Part shown: positions 1-5,765 of the stretch, piece after piece
Layout of the letters: the number at the start of each line of letters is the position of its first letter
How positions within the stretch are numbered: the stretch's first letter is position 1
From: Bacillota bacterium
Lineage (GTDB): Bacteria; Bacillota; Clostridia; Clostridiales; Clostridiaceae
NCBI GenBank assembly: GCA_030706065.1
Contig: JAUZPH010000257.1
Coordinates: 1-5,765 of the forward strand
DNA length: 5,765 nt
Direction of reading: 5' to 3'
The notes under the pieces: generated by a model
Told to the model about the DNA's origin: nothing
Databases searched by the model: none
The model's input: the letters and a program-made list of their open reading frames with translations, nothing else
Translations under genes and position numbers: made by a program

Positions 1-405
1 TATGTCGTGAACCTCCAGTACATTCCTCTCGGTTCTCACACAATACTGCATTGCCTCATCAAGTATGGCAGTATTCTGATGTTCATCCCTGTCGTGCTTG
101 CAGGAATATAAAATAGTGCCTCTCTGATAATTTGTATCTGAGCCAAGTCCGTCATAGTAGCCCATCTCCAGTTGAAGCGCTGACAGATTCGGATTTGTAC
201 CGGTGCTGTATATGAACTTTTGAATCTCTTTGGAATTTCTTATGGCCTTGCTGAAAAAGAGGGGAAGCCTGCAGGGATAATTGCATTTGCAGCTGAACTC
301 CTCTATATCGAAAAAGGTCTTTCTGGACTCTTTGGATAACCTTATTTCATATAATCCAATGTAGCTTTCCAAGTCACTTATCACTTCGTCAGGTCCTATT
401 GCCAT
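1..405 (-). CDS. Unrecognised protein with a Cys-x-Cys-x3-Cys cluster, 3' end missing
   Basis: An open frame starts at ATG 405-403 and runs without a stop to the left edge, giving the first 135 residues; the C-terminus is outside the window. The start is supported by GGAGGG seven bases upstream. I do not recognise the family. The protein looks soluble, with no signal peptide or membrane segment in the visible part. It has a Cys cluster at residues 39, 41 and 45 (FSCKCNYPC), further Cys at 102 and 122, and His at 104, 109 and 133 (SCKHDRDEH around 101-109). Such clustering could bind a metal or form disulfides, but that is inference. It lies 102 bases downstream of the DsbA/FrnE-type gene on the same strand, with a weak hairpin between them, so co-transcription is possible but unproven. 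That it is a real gene is well supported by the ribosome binding site, ordinary codon use and an uninterrupted frame; its function is unknown. Confidence 0.72.
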   Translation of the reverse strand, partial: MAIGPDEVISDLESYIGLYEIRLSKESRKTFFDIEEFSCKCNYPCRLPLFFSKAIRNSKEIQKFIYSTGTNPNLSALQLEMGYYDGLGSDTNYQRGTILYSCKHDRDEHQNTAILDEAMQYCVRTERNVLEVHDI

Positions 406-412
406 AAATAAT

Positions 413-418
413 CCCTCC
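413..418 (-). promoter_or_regulatory. Ribosome binding site of the left-edge gene
   Basis: The minus strand reads GGAGGG, seven bases before the ATG at 405-403. It is a strong Shine-Dalgarno match and fixes the start of the partial gene at the left edge. Confidence 0.8.
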
Positions 419-468
419 AGACTGCATAATTCATGAAACCTGCAGGATGCTTCCTGTAATAATAATGC

Positions 469-502
469 AAATAAGACACTGCAAAAGTACAATGTCTTAT
501 TT
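469..502 (-). terminator. A/T-rich hairpin after the DsbA/FrnE gene, possible weak terminator
   Basis: A perfect 10-bp inverted repeat (AAATAAGACA at 469-478, TGTCTTATTT at 493-502) encloses a 14-base loop. On the minus strand it begins five bases after the TAG stop of the DsbA/FrnE gene, where a terminator would lie. The stem has only three G-C pairs and no clean run of T follows it, so termination may be weak or partial. A smaller 5-bp hairpin (CAGGA/TCCTG) lies at 443-456, between this one and the next gene. Confidence 0.4.
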
Positions 503-507
503 CTATT

Positions 508-1113
508 CTATTGTTCTTTTTCTATGCTGATTAGTGCTTCGCGAAATGCCTCCATTGGCTGGGCACCGACTACAGCATATTTACCGTCAATTATGAAAGT
601 AGGGGTGCTGCTTATTCCATACTGGTGGGCTTCCTCTTGCACCTGCTGCAGGATATTATCATAGGCAGCTTCCCGAAGCCTGTTTAAAAGCTCCTCCTTG
701 TTCAGGCCTGCTTCTCCAGCTGTATCACGTATAATATCTTCCTCCCCAATATCCAACCCTTCTGTAAAATATGCATGGAAAGCCTTCTCATGAAATTCAT
801 GAAACTTCCCCTTTTCCTTTGCATATTCACCGGCTGCCAGCAACTTATGAGAATTGGGAAGCCTTTCGGATGGGTTGAAATCTATTCCATACAGCCTCCC
901 CATACGCCGCAGATTTATATGCATCTGCCTCATAGACGCCTCAGGAAACCTTTCTTTCAAGGATACACCCGTTTCAGGTGTTTCAGGATGTATCTCCAAC
1001 GGGAGCCATTCATCCTCTATGTCAAATTCCTCCTTCAGCTTGTCGACAATACCTTTGCCGATATAGCAGAAGGGTCATATATAATCGGAAAACACTAAAA
1101 ACTTATGCTTCAA
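508..1113 (-). CDS. DsbA/FrnE-family thiol:disulfide oxidoreductase, probable selenoprotein
   Basis: The full gene encodes 201 residues from a TTG start at 1113-1111, if the TGA at 1077-1075 is read as selenocysteine. The N-terminus reads MKHKFLVFSDYI-U-PFCYIGKG, so Sec13 replaces the first Cys of the family's CPFC active site and Cys16 is the second. Downstream lie the helical insertion domain, the cis-Pro loop STPTF (169-173, Pro171) and the closing VVGAQ segment (181-185), all typical of FrnE-like DsbA proteins with a thioredoxin fold. There is no signal peptide, so it should act in the cytoplasm in thiol or disulfide exchange; its substrate is unknown. The frame has no other stop. A start at 999 (a Leu TTG codon in the full frame) would remove the first beta strand and the whole active site. 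A SECIS-like hairpin follows the TGA. The alternatives are a nonsense mutation or a sequencing error, which the hairpin and the exact Cys position make less likely. Confidence 0.85.
1043..1061 (-). promoter_or_regulatory. Candidate bacterial SECIS element inside the DsbA/FrnE gene
   Basis: In the mRNA, UCGGCAA (1061-1055) pairs with UUGUCGA (1049-1043) to form a 7-bp stem with one G-U wobble, closing a five-base AGGUA loop (1054-1050). The stem starts 13 bases after the UGA and the loop 20 bases after it. Bacterial SECIS elements are short coding-region hairpins just downstream of the UGA, with one or more G in a small apical loop, and are bound by the elongation factor SelB. The E. coli fdhF loop is AGGUCU, so the match is close. 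I see no obvious bulged U like the one in fdhF. The element overlaps codons for residues 18-24. Confidence 0.75.
1075..1077 (-). other. In-frame TGA, proposed selenocysteine codon (Sec13)
   Basis: This TGA is the only stop in the frame between the TTG at 1113 and the TAG at 510-508. It sits between codons for FSDYI and PFCYIGK. In Cys-containing FrnE/DsbA relatives this position holds the nucleophilic first Cys of the CxxC motif, which is the classic place for a Cys-to-Sec exchange in thioredoxin-fold proteins. Confidence 0.83.
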
Positions 1114-1121
1114 TTTTTTCA

Positions 1122-1127
1122 CTCCCT
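1122..1127 (-). promoter_or_regulatory. Ribosome binding site that sets the selenoprotein start
   Basis: The minus strand reads AGGGAG, eight bases before the TTG at 1113-1111. This supports translation beginning upstream of the in-frame TGA. No comparable purine-rich site precedes the internal TTG at 999. An in-frame GTG at 1122-1120 overlaps this site and so is an unlikely start. Confidence 0.72.
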
Positions 1128-1184
1128 GTAACGCAAATTTTTCTATTCCGTCTTTTCCGTATATTCTTACTCTGCTTATATGGT

Positions 1185-1193
1185 TTTATACCA
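1185..1193 (-). promoter_or_regulatory. Possible extended -10 promoter for the DsbA/FrnE gene
   Basis: In the 99-base gap between the AAA+ gene and the DsbA/FrnE gene the minus strand reads TGGTATAAA, an extended -10 pattern (TG, one base, then TATAAA at 1190-1185). No good -35 box is visible. Overlapping its upstream edge is a 7-bp A/T-only-but-one inverted repeat (AAAACTT at 1193-1199, AAGTTTT at 1203-1209) just after the AAA+ stop codon, which could be a weak terminator or an operator. Both readings are tentative. Confidence 0.27.
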
Positions 1194-1212
1194 AAACTTT
1201 AGAAGTTTTCAC

Positions 1213-4200
1213 CTAAGCCTGTACTTCAGTTCCCAGAATATCTACATAAGTGATAGTCATTAGCCCATTGGTATTTCCCTCTTGAGCATGCCCCTCCATC
1301 ACCCTGTTGGCCTGCTTCATTCTTGCTTTTTCAAAAATCTGCCTTGCCAGCCTGGCATTTCCGAAGGTTTTATCTTTTCTTTCAACTATTTCACGGAACT
1401 TATCTAAAAGAACCTTTTCTGCCGCCCTGCTCATGATGTAGTCGTTGCTTTTGCAGAACCCCAGGAATATTTCAACAAGTTCCTCCGGACTGTAGTCTGG
1501 AAACTCTATCTTAAAACCTATGCGGCTCTTAAGCCCCGGGTTCATACTGAGCAGTTTTTCCATCTCATCGGTATAACCGGCAAAGATGACCATAAGCTTA
1601 TCCCTGTTATCTTCCATCTCCTTGATTAATACGGAAAGGGCCTCTCTCCCGAAGTCATTTTCTCCCCCCTGGGCCAGGGTATAGGCTTCATCTATGAAAA
1701 GTATGCCTCCATAGGCTTCTCTTATCTTCTCCATGGTCCTTGAAGAAGTCTGACCTACATACTCGCCTACAAGCTCCTTCCTGGTTACCTCGACAAGCTG
1801 TCCCATCTTCAACAGCCCCATCTGTCTGAAGAGCCTGCCTAATATTCTGGCAACAGTGGTTTTACCTGTTCCCGGTTTTCCGGCAAATATCATGTTTACT
1901 GCAAACTCCTCATTCTTCAGCCCCATATCCTTTCTTTTACTCTGCAGACGGAGTAAATCAAATATATTCCCAATTGTACTCTTGACCTGCTCAAGGCCTG
2001 TCAAGCCGTTAAGCGTTTCCAGTAAATCCTCTATACTCTCCCCGGAAGCTTCCTCCTGCTTTCTACCAAAGTCCTGTGCCGACAGCTTCTCAAGCTCCTC
2101 CTCCGGTACATCCTTTGTCCCTATTCTGAAGGCCCTTTCCCTTATGGCCTCCTCAACAATATTTCTTACCGTCCTTCCGTTTGCAAAATTTTCGTCCACC
2201 TTTAGTCTGTTTATCTTCTCGATAAAGGCTGCTTCGGCATCTGCATCCAGCTCATAGTGTTTCTCAGCTGCATTTTTTTTCGCAATAAGCAGCAGTTCTT
2301 CATCATTGTAGTTATCAAATTGTATCTGAACATTTATCCTGCTCTTTAATCCCGGGTTCAGCTGCATAAGCTTGTTTATTTCCCTCGTATAGCCTGCCAG
2401 TATGACAACAAACCTTCCTCTGTAATCCTCCATGGCCTTAACCAGAGTATCTACTGCCTCTATTCCATAATCGTTGGGGCTGTCGGACCTGTTCAGGGAA
2501 TAAGCTTCATCTATGAACAGGATCCCATCCATGGCACTTTCTATTGCCTTCCTTGTAAGGACAGCGGTCTGTCCCACATACTGTCCCACCAACTTGGACC
2601 TGTCAACTTCAACAACATGTCCCTTCTTCAATACTCCCGCCTCTACCAGCATTTCACCCAGCAGCCGTGCAACAGTGGTCTTTCCCGTTCCCGGATTTCC
2701 GGTAAATACAAAATGATAGCTCAGGTTCTCTTCAGAAAGGTTCAGCAGCCTGCTCCTCTTCCTCTCGTAGTCCAGGTAATTCATTATGCTGAACAGCTCT
2801 CTCTTCACATTATTCAGCCCAACCAAGGCATCCAGCTTAGTCTTTATCCTCATCCAGCTGTCCGGTCTTTCAAGCTTCTCAGCTTCCTCCTTCTGCCTGT
2901 CTGCTGCTGCCTCTTCTGCGGTAAGGGCTGCCTCAAGAGGTATTGCCGTATCAGATACAGCATCCCGCGGATTTTCTGCTTCCGTCATAGTTTGTCTGAC
3001 AGCTATGGCTGAAAGAGCCTTCTCCCTGTTTTCCAGAGCGTCTTTCATCTGCCTCAGGTTAAGTACCCTGTCAAAGTAAGGCAGAGCTTCCTGATACTTT
3101 TTTTGCCTTACCAGCAGCTTTCCTATGGAATTGTTGAGATATACCTGTACCTCGTTATCTCCACCCCCGGCATTTGCTGATGAATCCATAACCTCTACGG
3201 CATTCTTATAACTTCTCAAAGCCTTGTCGTATTCACCTCTGTATTCCGCCACCTTGGCATCATACATATCCTGAAGCCTCTTATTTCTGGTTTTTACAAG
3301 GACCTCTCCCAAATTCCTGACGGCACCCTCAACATCGTTCATAAGCTCCAATACTGTAGACCTTTGAATATACAGAGGCAGAAATCTATCATCCAGCTCC
3401 ATGGCCTTATGACAATTTTCAAGCACCCGCTGATAGTTCTTTTGTTCTATCAAATCATAATTTTCCTTCAGAACATCCTTCATAAATGTGACGCTGTAAT
3501 TGGTTGTTCCTTCATTATTCAGCTTCTTTTGAGTTCTTTCCTTCTCCGCTCTCTTCCCGCTGATATCCTTCAGGTCAGGATTCTCACCGGTATGGGCTTC
3601 ATATGCCTTTTTAAACCTCCCCGGCTTTTTCTCCTCTCTTTCTTCATGGAAAACAGTAAACAATTTCTGTTTTACAGGCATTTTCTTTACTATCTTCTTC
3701 TCTTCATCCAAAGCCTCGATTTTCTTGGAAACCTCTCTTGCCTTAAGGGATATCCCTCTATCCCTGAACTGCCCTATTATATCCTCTATATATTTCTTTT
3801 GTCTCCATTCCCCCTGCTGCAAGAGATGTATATAATTCGGATATTCCAGCGCCTCTACTCCAACCACCGGTATACCCTTTTTCTCAATAAAATCAAGCCA
3901 TCTCTTCTTTTCATTATAAACACTGTTTCTACTGTCGCATCCCCAGGCTAAAATTACCCAGGGAAAGCTGTCGCAATACTTTATGAAATCGGTATAGCCT
4001 CTGAAGAGAATGTCCTTATGTGCATGAAGCCTCTCCTCTGTTCCTTCGAATACTCCAGCAGGAGCATCCAGCAATGTAAACAGATTATAGATGCATAAAG
4101 TCCCTTCAAGCTTCTCACCGTCATACAGCCTTTCAACTAATTTTATTAGCTGAAGCAGAACTCCATTGTTGCTGAGTATCCCGGAAAATTCTCTGCCCTC

Positions 4201-4374
4201 GTTAACAGGCCCGTGTATATAGAGCCCCCTTGCTTCCAGCACAGCTATACCGGGATTGCATAAAATACAGGCGCCGATGAGGCTGTCACTGTTTCCCCAC
4301 TGCAGATAGGTGGCAGTCCTGAATATATCCATTCCATACTTGACAAAGCTTCCATAGGCAACTGCGCTGTTCAT
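1213..4374 (-). CDS. DUF1643-like/TPR protein with tandem CbxX/SpoVK-type AAA+ ATPase modules
   Basis: This 1053-residue protein starts at ATG 4374-4372 after a GGGGGGAG site and ends in TAG. Residues about 12-205 resemble DUF1643: a CNPG motif (39-42), IYNLF (95-99) and VILAWG (140-145). A Lys/Glu-rich linker (about 206-295) leads to about four TPR-like helical pairs (about 298-455), then an Ala/Glu-rich linker. AAA module 1 (about 510-775) has Walker A GNPGTGKTT (559-567), Walker B GILFIDEAY (617-625) and an arginine-finger-like GLKSRI (675-680). Module 2 (about 778-1050) has GKPGTGKTT (832-840), GILFIDEAY (890-898) and GLKSRI (947-952). Both also carry a YVGQT segment, and both look catalytically intact. 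The AAA type is that of CbxX/CfxQ rubisco activase, SpoVK and EccA, which remodel protein complexes. TPR plus CbxX-type AAA recalls EccA, but no type VII secretion genes are in view. No signal peptide or membrane segment is seen, so a cytosolic remodelling ATPase is likely; its client is unknown. Confidence 0.88.
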   Translation of the reverse strand: MNSAVAYGSFVKYGMDIFRTATYLQWGNSDSLIGACILCNPGIAVLEARGLYIHGPVNEGREFSGILSNNGVLLQLIKLVERLYDGEKLEGTLCIYNLFTLLDAPAGVFEGTEERLHAHKDILFRGYTDFIKYCDSFPWVILAWGCDSRNSVYNEKKRWLDFIEKKGIPVVGVEALEYPNYIHLLQQGEWRQKKYIEDIIGQFRDRGISLKAREVSKKIEALDEEKKIVKKMPVKQKLFTVFHEEREEKKPGRFKKAYEAHTGENPDLKDISGKRAEKERTQKKLNNEGTTNYSVTFMKDVLKENYDLIEQKNYQRVLENCHKAMELDDRFLPLYIQRSTVLELMNDVEGAVRNLGEVLVKTRNKRLQDMYDAKVAEYRGEYDKALRSYKNAVEVMDSSANAGGGDNEVQVYLNNSIGKLLVRQKKYQEALPYFDRVLNLRQMKDALENREKALSAIAVRQTMTEAENPRDAVSDTAIPLEAALTAEEAAADRQKEEAEKLERPDSWMRIKTKLDALVGLNNVKRELFSIMNYLDYERKRSRLLNLSEENLSYHFVFTGNPGTGKTTVARLLGEMLVEAGVLKKGHVVEVDRSKLVGQYVGQTAVLTRKAIESAMDGILFIDEAYSLNRSDSPNDYGIEAVDTLVKAMEDYRGRFVVILAGYTREINKLMQLNPGLKSRINVQIQFDNYNDEELLLIAKKNAAEKHYELDADAEAAFIEKINRLKVDENFANGRTVRNIVEEAIRERAFRIGTKDVPEEELEKLSAQDFGRKQEEASGESIEDLLETLNGLTGLEQVKSTIGNIFDLLRLQSKRKDMGLKNEEFAVNMIFAGKPGTGKTTVARILGRLFRQMGLLKMGQLVEVTRKELVGEYVGQTSSRTMEKIREAYGGILFIDEAYTLAQGGENDFGREALSVLIKEMEDNRDKLMVIFAGYTDEMEKLLSMNPGLKSRIGFKIEFPDYSPEELVEIFLGFCKSNDYIMSRAAEKVLLDKFREIVERKDKTFGNARLARQIFEKARMKQANRVMEGHAQEGNTNGLMTITYVDILGTEVQA

Positions 4375-4380
4375 CCTTTT

Positions 4381-4388
4381 CTCCCCCC
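4381..4388 (-). promoter_or_regulatory. Ribosome binding site of the AAA+ gene
   Basis: The minus strand reads GGGGGGAG, six bases before the ATG at 4374-4372. An upstream ATG at 4390-4388 is out of frame and overlaps this site, so the chosen start is well supported. A small A/T-rich hairpin (AGATT/AATCT, 4392-4405) lies just upstream. I see no convincing -35/-10 pair in the gap. Confidence 0.78.
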
Positions 4389-4517
4389 ATAAGATTTTAT
4401 AATCTGTCCTTTTCTATTTCTACACATTAATGTATTTTTCCTCCACGGAGAGCAAATTTGTTTGCAAAACCCCAGGTCAGTATTAAGGAAGAAGCCTGCT
4501 TTCAACAGCCTATAAGA

Positions 4518-4573
4518 ACAATGAGCAGTCCCAGATATCCAATATTCATGGATTTGATGAGACTGCTCATTGT
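4518..4573 (-). terminator. 13-bp inverted repeat with nested hairpin, probable terminator of the GH94 gene
   Basis: Perfect 13-bp arms (ACAATGAGCAGTC at 4518-4530, its complement at 4561-4573) enclose a 30-base loop. The loop holds a second 5-bp stem (ATCCA at 4537-4541, TGGAT at 4549-4553). It lies 15 bases past the GH94 stop codon. On the minus strand only a broken T stretch follows (TTGTTCTTAT overlapping the arm end), while A-rich sequence precedes it; on the plus strand T-rich sequence follows. It could therefore stop transcription in either direction. The large structured loop is longer than in a usual intrinsic terminator, so a dispersed repeat or structured RNA is an alternative. Confidence 0.5.
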
Positions 4574-4588
4574 ATTTAAATTTTTGCT

Positions 4589-5765
4589 TTATATATTGTC
4601 AAGCTCCACTCTGATTTCCTGGACTGTATTCCTTGGAAGTCCTTCAAGCACGGCTCTTTGAATCACTGCCCTGTTACTCCTTATATCACAGTCTGTACTG
4701 ATGCCATTTATCATGATTGTTTTTATCCTGTACTGTCCGGCGCTCAACCTGTTGGGATTATGATACTCCACCTTTATGTCCCTGTCTGCAAACACAGACT
4801 TTACCGAAGCACTGCCGGAGTCATCAAATTGGCTGGCAAGGAGCTTTGGTTCCAGTACAAGGTCCCCCAGGCATCCCTTAATTCCAAACATCTCCGTAAG
4901 TACGGTGAGCAGCAGCCAGCTGGCGGAACCCGTCAGATAGTGGTACATCCCTCTTCCTTTCTCATTGATATATTCCGGCACACCGGGGTATATCCTGCTC
5001 TTTTCAAAGTCTACACATTGGGTGTAGATTGAATTGATGACCTTGAAGCCTGCTTCAGAGAAACCTCTTCCGTACAGTGCGTTGCCGTACATTATAGCCA
5101 TATGGCTGAACATTGCACCATTTTCCTTATGACCAAAGGCAAACCCAAACAGCCTTCCCAAGTTTTTCTTAACCTCGTGGTAATCGGTATTTAATCTGTA
5201 GCCGCCAACCTTTTCGTCCTTCAAGTATCTGTCTGCGGATTTGATTATGCTTTCCACCTGCTCCTCGGCAGCTGTGCCTCCCATAATAGTGAATACCTGA
5301 CTGGTCAGGTTCATTCTCGTACCCAGCGGATGCTCACCTTCCACCCTTTCCCCGTCATTGTCATAATACCCGTTGAACCACCCATTGCCCTCGCTGTCTC
5401 TGACCCATTCCTGCCGCCTTATATGATCCATAATCCAGGTTCCCTTCCTCTCAAGGTCTCCTGCCAGTGCTTCAATGCTTATTTCAATCTTTCTGCCGGA
5501 AATTCTACCTCTGCAGCTCTTGAAATAATTTTTCAGGAGCCCGGTCTTCTCCTCTACGGATTCATAGTTTACCGGAGAATTCAGTGAGTCCAGCAGCAGC
5601 AGGAGTTCCTCGGCTATAACCACAGTACCGGTGCCTTTCCCTTTCTGTATTTCCCTGAGCAGTTTTGCCAGTTCCAGGAGGTTGTTACCGTAGAAGGCAG
5701 TGAAGGCTGCGCTTTCACCCTTTACCGGCGCCATATCGAGAGCATCATTCCAGTCCGCCCCTTCA
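4589..5765 (-). CDS. GH94-family glycoside phosphorylase, C-terminal part (5' end missing)
   Basis: The frame is open to the right edge, so the gene is 5'-truncated; 391 residues are visible, ending in TAA. The ATG at 5734 is internal, because the frame continues upstream as EGADWNDALD directly before it. The DWND motif (bases 5744-5755) carries the conserved general-acid region of GH94. Phosphate-binding signatures are also present: the His of ENGAMFSHM (visible residue 221, about base 5103) and the TGS of HYLTGSASW (visible residues 278-280, about bases 4925-4933). GH94 enzymes are inverting phosphorylases that use phosphate to split beta-glucosides such as cellobiose, cellodextrin, laminaribiose or beta-1,2-glucan into a sugar 1-phosphate and a shorter sugar. 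The end of the protein is the beta-rich C-terminal domain. The DWNDALDM...GES pattern may fit the laminaribiose or oligoglucan phosphorylase groups better than short cellobiose phosphorylases, but the N-terminus needed to judge substrate and full length is missing. No signal is visible; family members are usually cytoplasmic. Confidence 0.9.
   Translation of the reverse strand, partial: EGADWNDALDMAPVKGESAAFTAFYGNNLLELAKLLREIQKGKGTGTVVIAEELLLLLDSLNSPVNYESVEEKTGLLKNYFKSCRGRISGRKIEISIEALAGDLERKGTWIMDHIRRQEWVRDSEGNGWFNGYYDNDGERVEGEHPLGTRMNLTSQVFTIMGGTAAEEQVESIIKSADRYLKDEKVGGYRLNTDYHEVKKNLGRLFGFAFGHKENGAMFSHMAIMYGNALYGRGFSEAGFKVINSIYTQCVDFEKSRIYPGVPEYINEKGRGMYHYLTGSASWLLLTVLTEMFGIKGCLGDLVLEPKLLASQFDDSGSASVKSVFADRDIKVEYHNPNRLSAGQYRIKTIMINGISTDCDIRSNRAVIQRAVLEGLPRNTVQEIRVELDNI

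Noticed and set aside
1055..1073. Alternative hairpin nearer the TGA (CCUU-C-UGC with GCAAAGG)
   Set aside because: It has a bulge, a loop with no G near its start, and sits too close to the UGA. The 1043-1061 hairpin is longer, unbulged and better placed.
1075..1077. The TGA as a nonsense mutation or as a Trp codon
   Set aside because: The TGA falls exactly at the catalytic Cys codon, the frame is otherwise intact on both sides, and a SECIS-like hairpin follows. Trp at this place would destroy the redox site. A sequencing error remains possible but would not explain the hairpin.
1120..1122. In-frame GTG as the start of the selenoprotein
   Set aside because: It overlaps the AGGGAG ribosome binding site, which is well spaced for the TTG at 1113; no better site precedes the GTG.
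775..1202. Three overlapping plus-strand ORFs across the DsbA/FrnE gene and its upstream gap
   Set aside because: They are antisense to the selenoprotein gene, overlap one another and lack recognisable motifs.
1856..2257. 133-codon plus-strand Ser-rich ORF, with similar shadows at 2513-2716, 2617-3012 and 2786-3079
   Set aside because: All are antisense to the conserved AAA modules and mirror their codon pattern; none has a supported start or known motif.
3364..3951. 195-codon plus-strand ORF
   Set aside because: It lies wholly antisense to the AAA+ gene, its translation is Leu/Ile/Phe-rich low-complexity text typical of a shadow frame, and no family is recognisable.
4441..4465. Short palindromes (CTCC/GGAG at 4441-4450 and GCAAA/TTTGC at 4452-4465) upstream of the AAA+ gene
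   Set aside because: The stems are only 4-5 bp, and no promoter elements could be aligned with them, so an operator call would be guesswork.
4458..4661. 67-codon plus-strand ORF in the intergenic gap
   Set aside because: It crosses the inverted repeat and runs antisense into the GH94 gene; no ribosome binding site or homology is evident.

Overview
The window looks like chromosomal DNA from a low-GC, Gram-positive, Clostridia-type anaerobe. The reasons are strong GGAGG-type ribosome binding sites, A/T-rich intergenic gaps, one TTG start, a glycoside phosphorylase, and a probable selenoprotein. The species cannot be named from sequence alone. All four genes read on the minus strand, so transcription runs from high to low coordinates. 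The genes are separated by gaps of about 100 to 215 bases, so a single tight operon is not obvious.

In transcription order, the window opens inside a GH94 glycoside phosphorylase gene whose 5' part lies beyond the right edge (4589 to >5765). A gap of 214 bases with a 13-bp inverted repeat follows. Next is a 1053-residue protein (1213-4374) with an N-terminal DUF1643-like domain, a TPR region and two CbxX/SpoVK-type AAA+ ATPase modules. After a 99-base gap comes a DsbA/FrnE-family oxidoreductase (508-1113). Last is the 5' part of an unrecognised gene with a Cys-x-Cys-x3-Cys cluster, which runs off the left edge (<1 to 405).

The main discovery is in the DsbA/FrnE gene. A normal ORF search starts it at 999 and leaves out the active site. 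Upstream, the same frame continues to a TTG start at 1113 with a good ribosome binding site. It is interrupted only by one TGA at 1075-1077, exactly where the first Cys of the CPFC redox motif belongs. Just downstream of the TGA is a 7-bp hairpin with an AGGUA loop at the spacing expected of a bacterial SECIS element, resembling the AGGUCU loop of E. coli fdhF. The gene is therefore best read as a selenoprotein with a Sec-Pro-Phe-Cys active site.

The second point of interest is the multidomain AAA+ protein, whose DUF1643-like/TPR/AAA/AAA layout I do not recognise as a described system. Nothing in the window shows that the four genes share a pathway.
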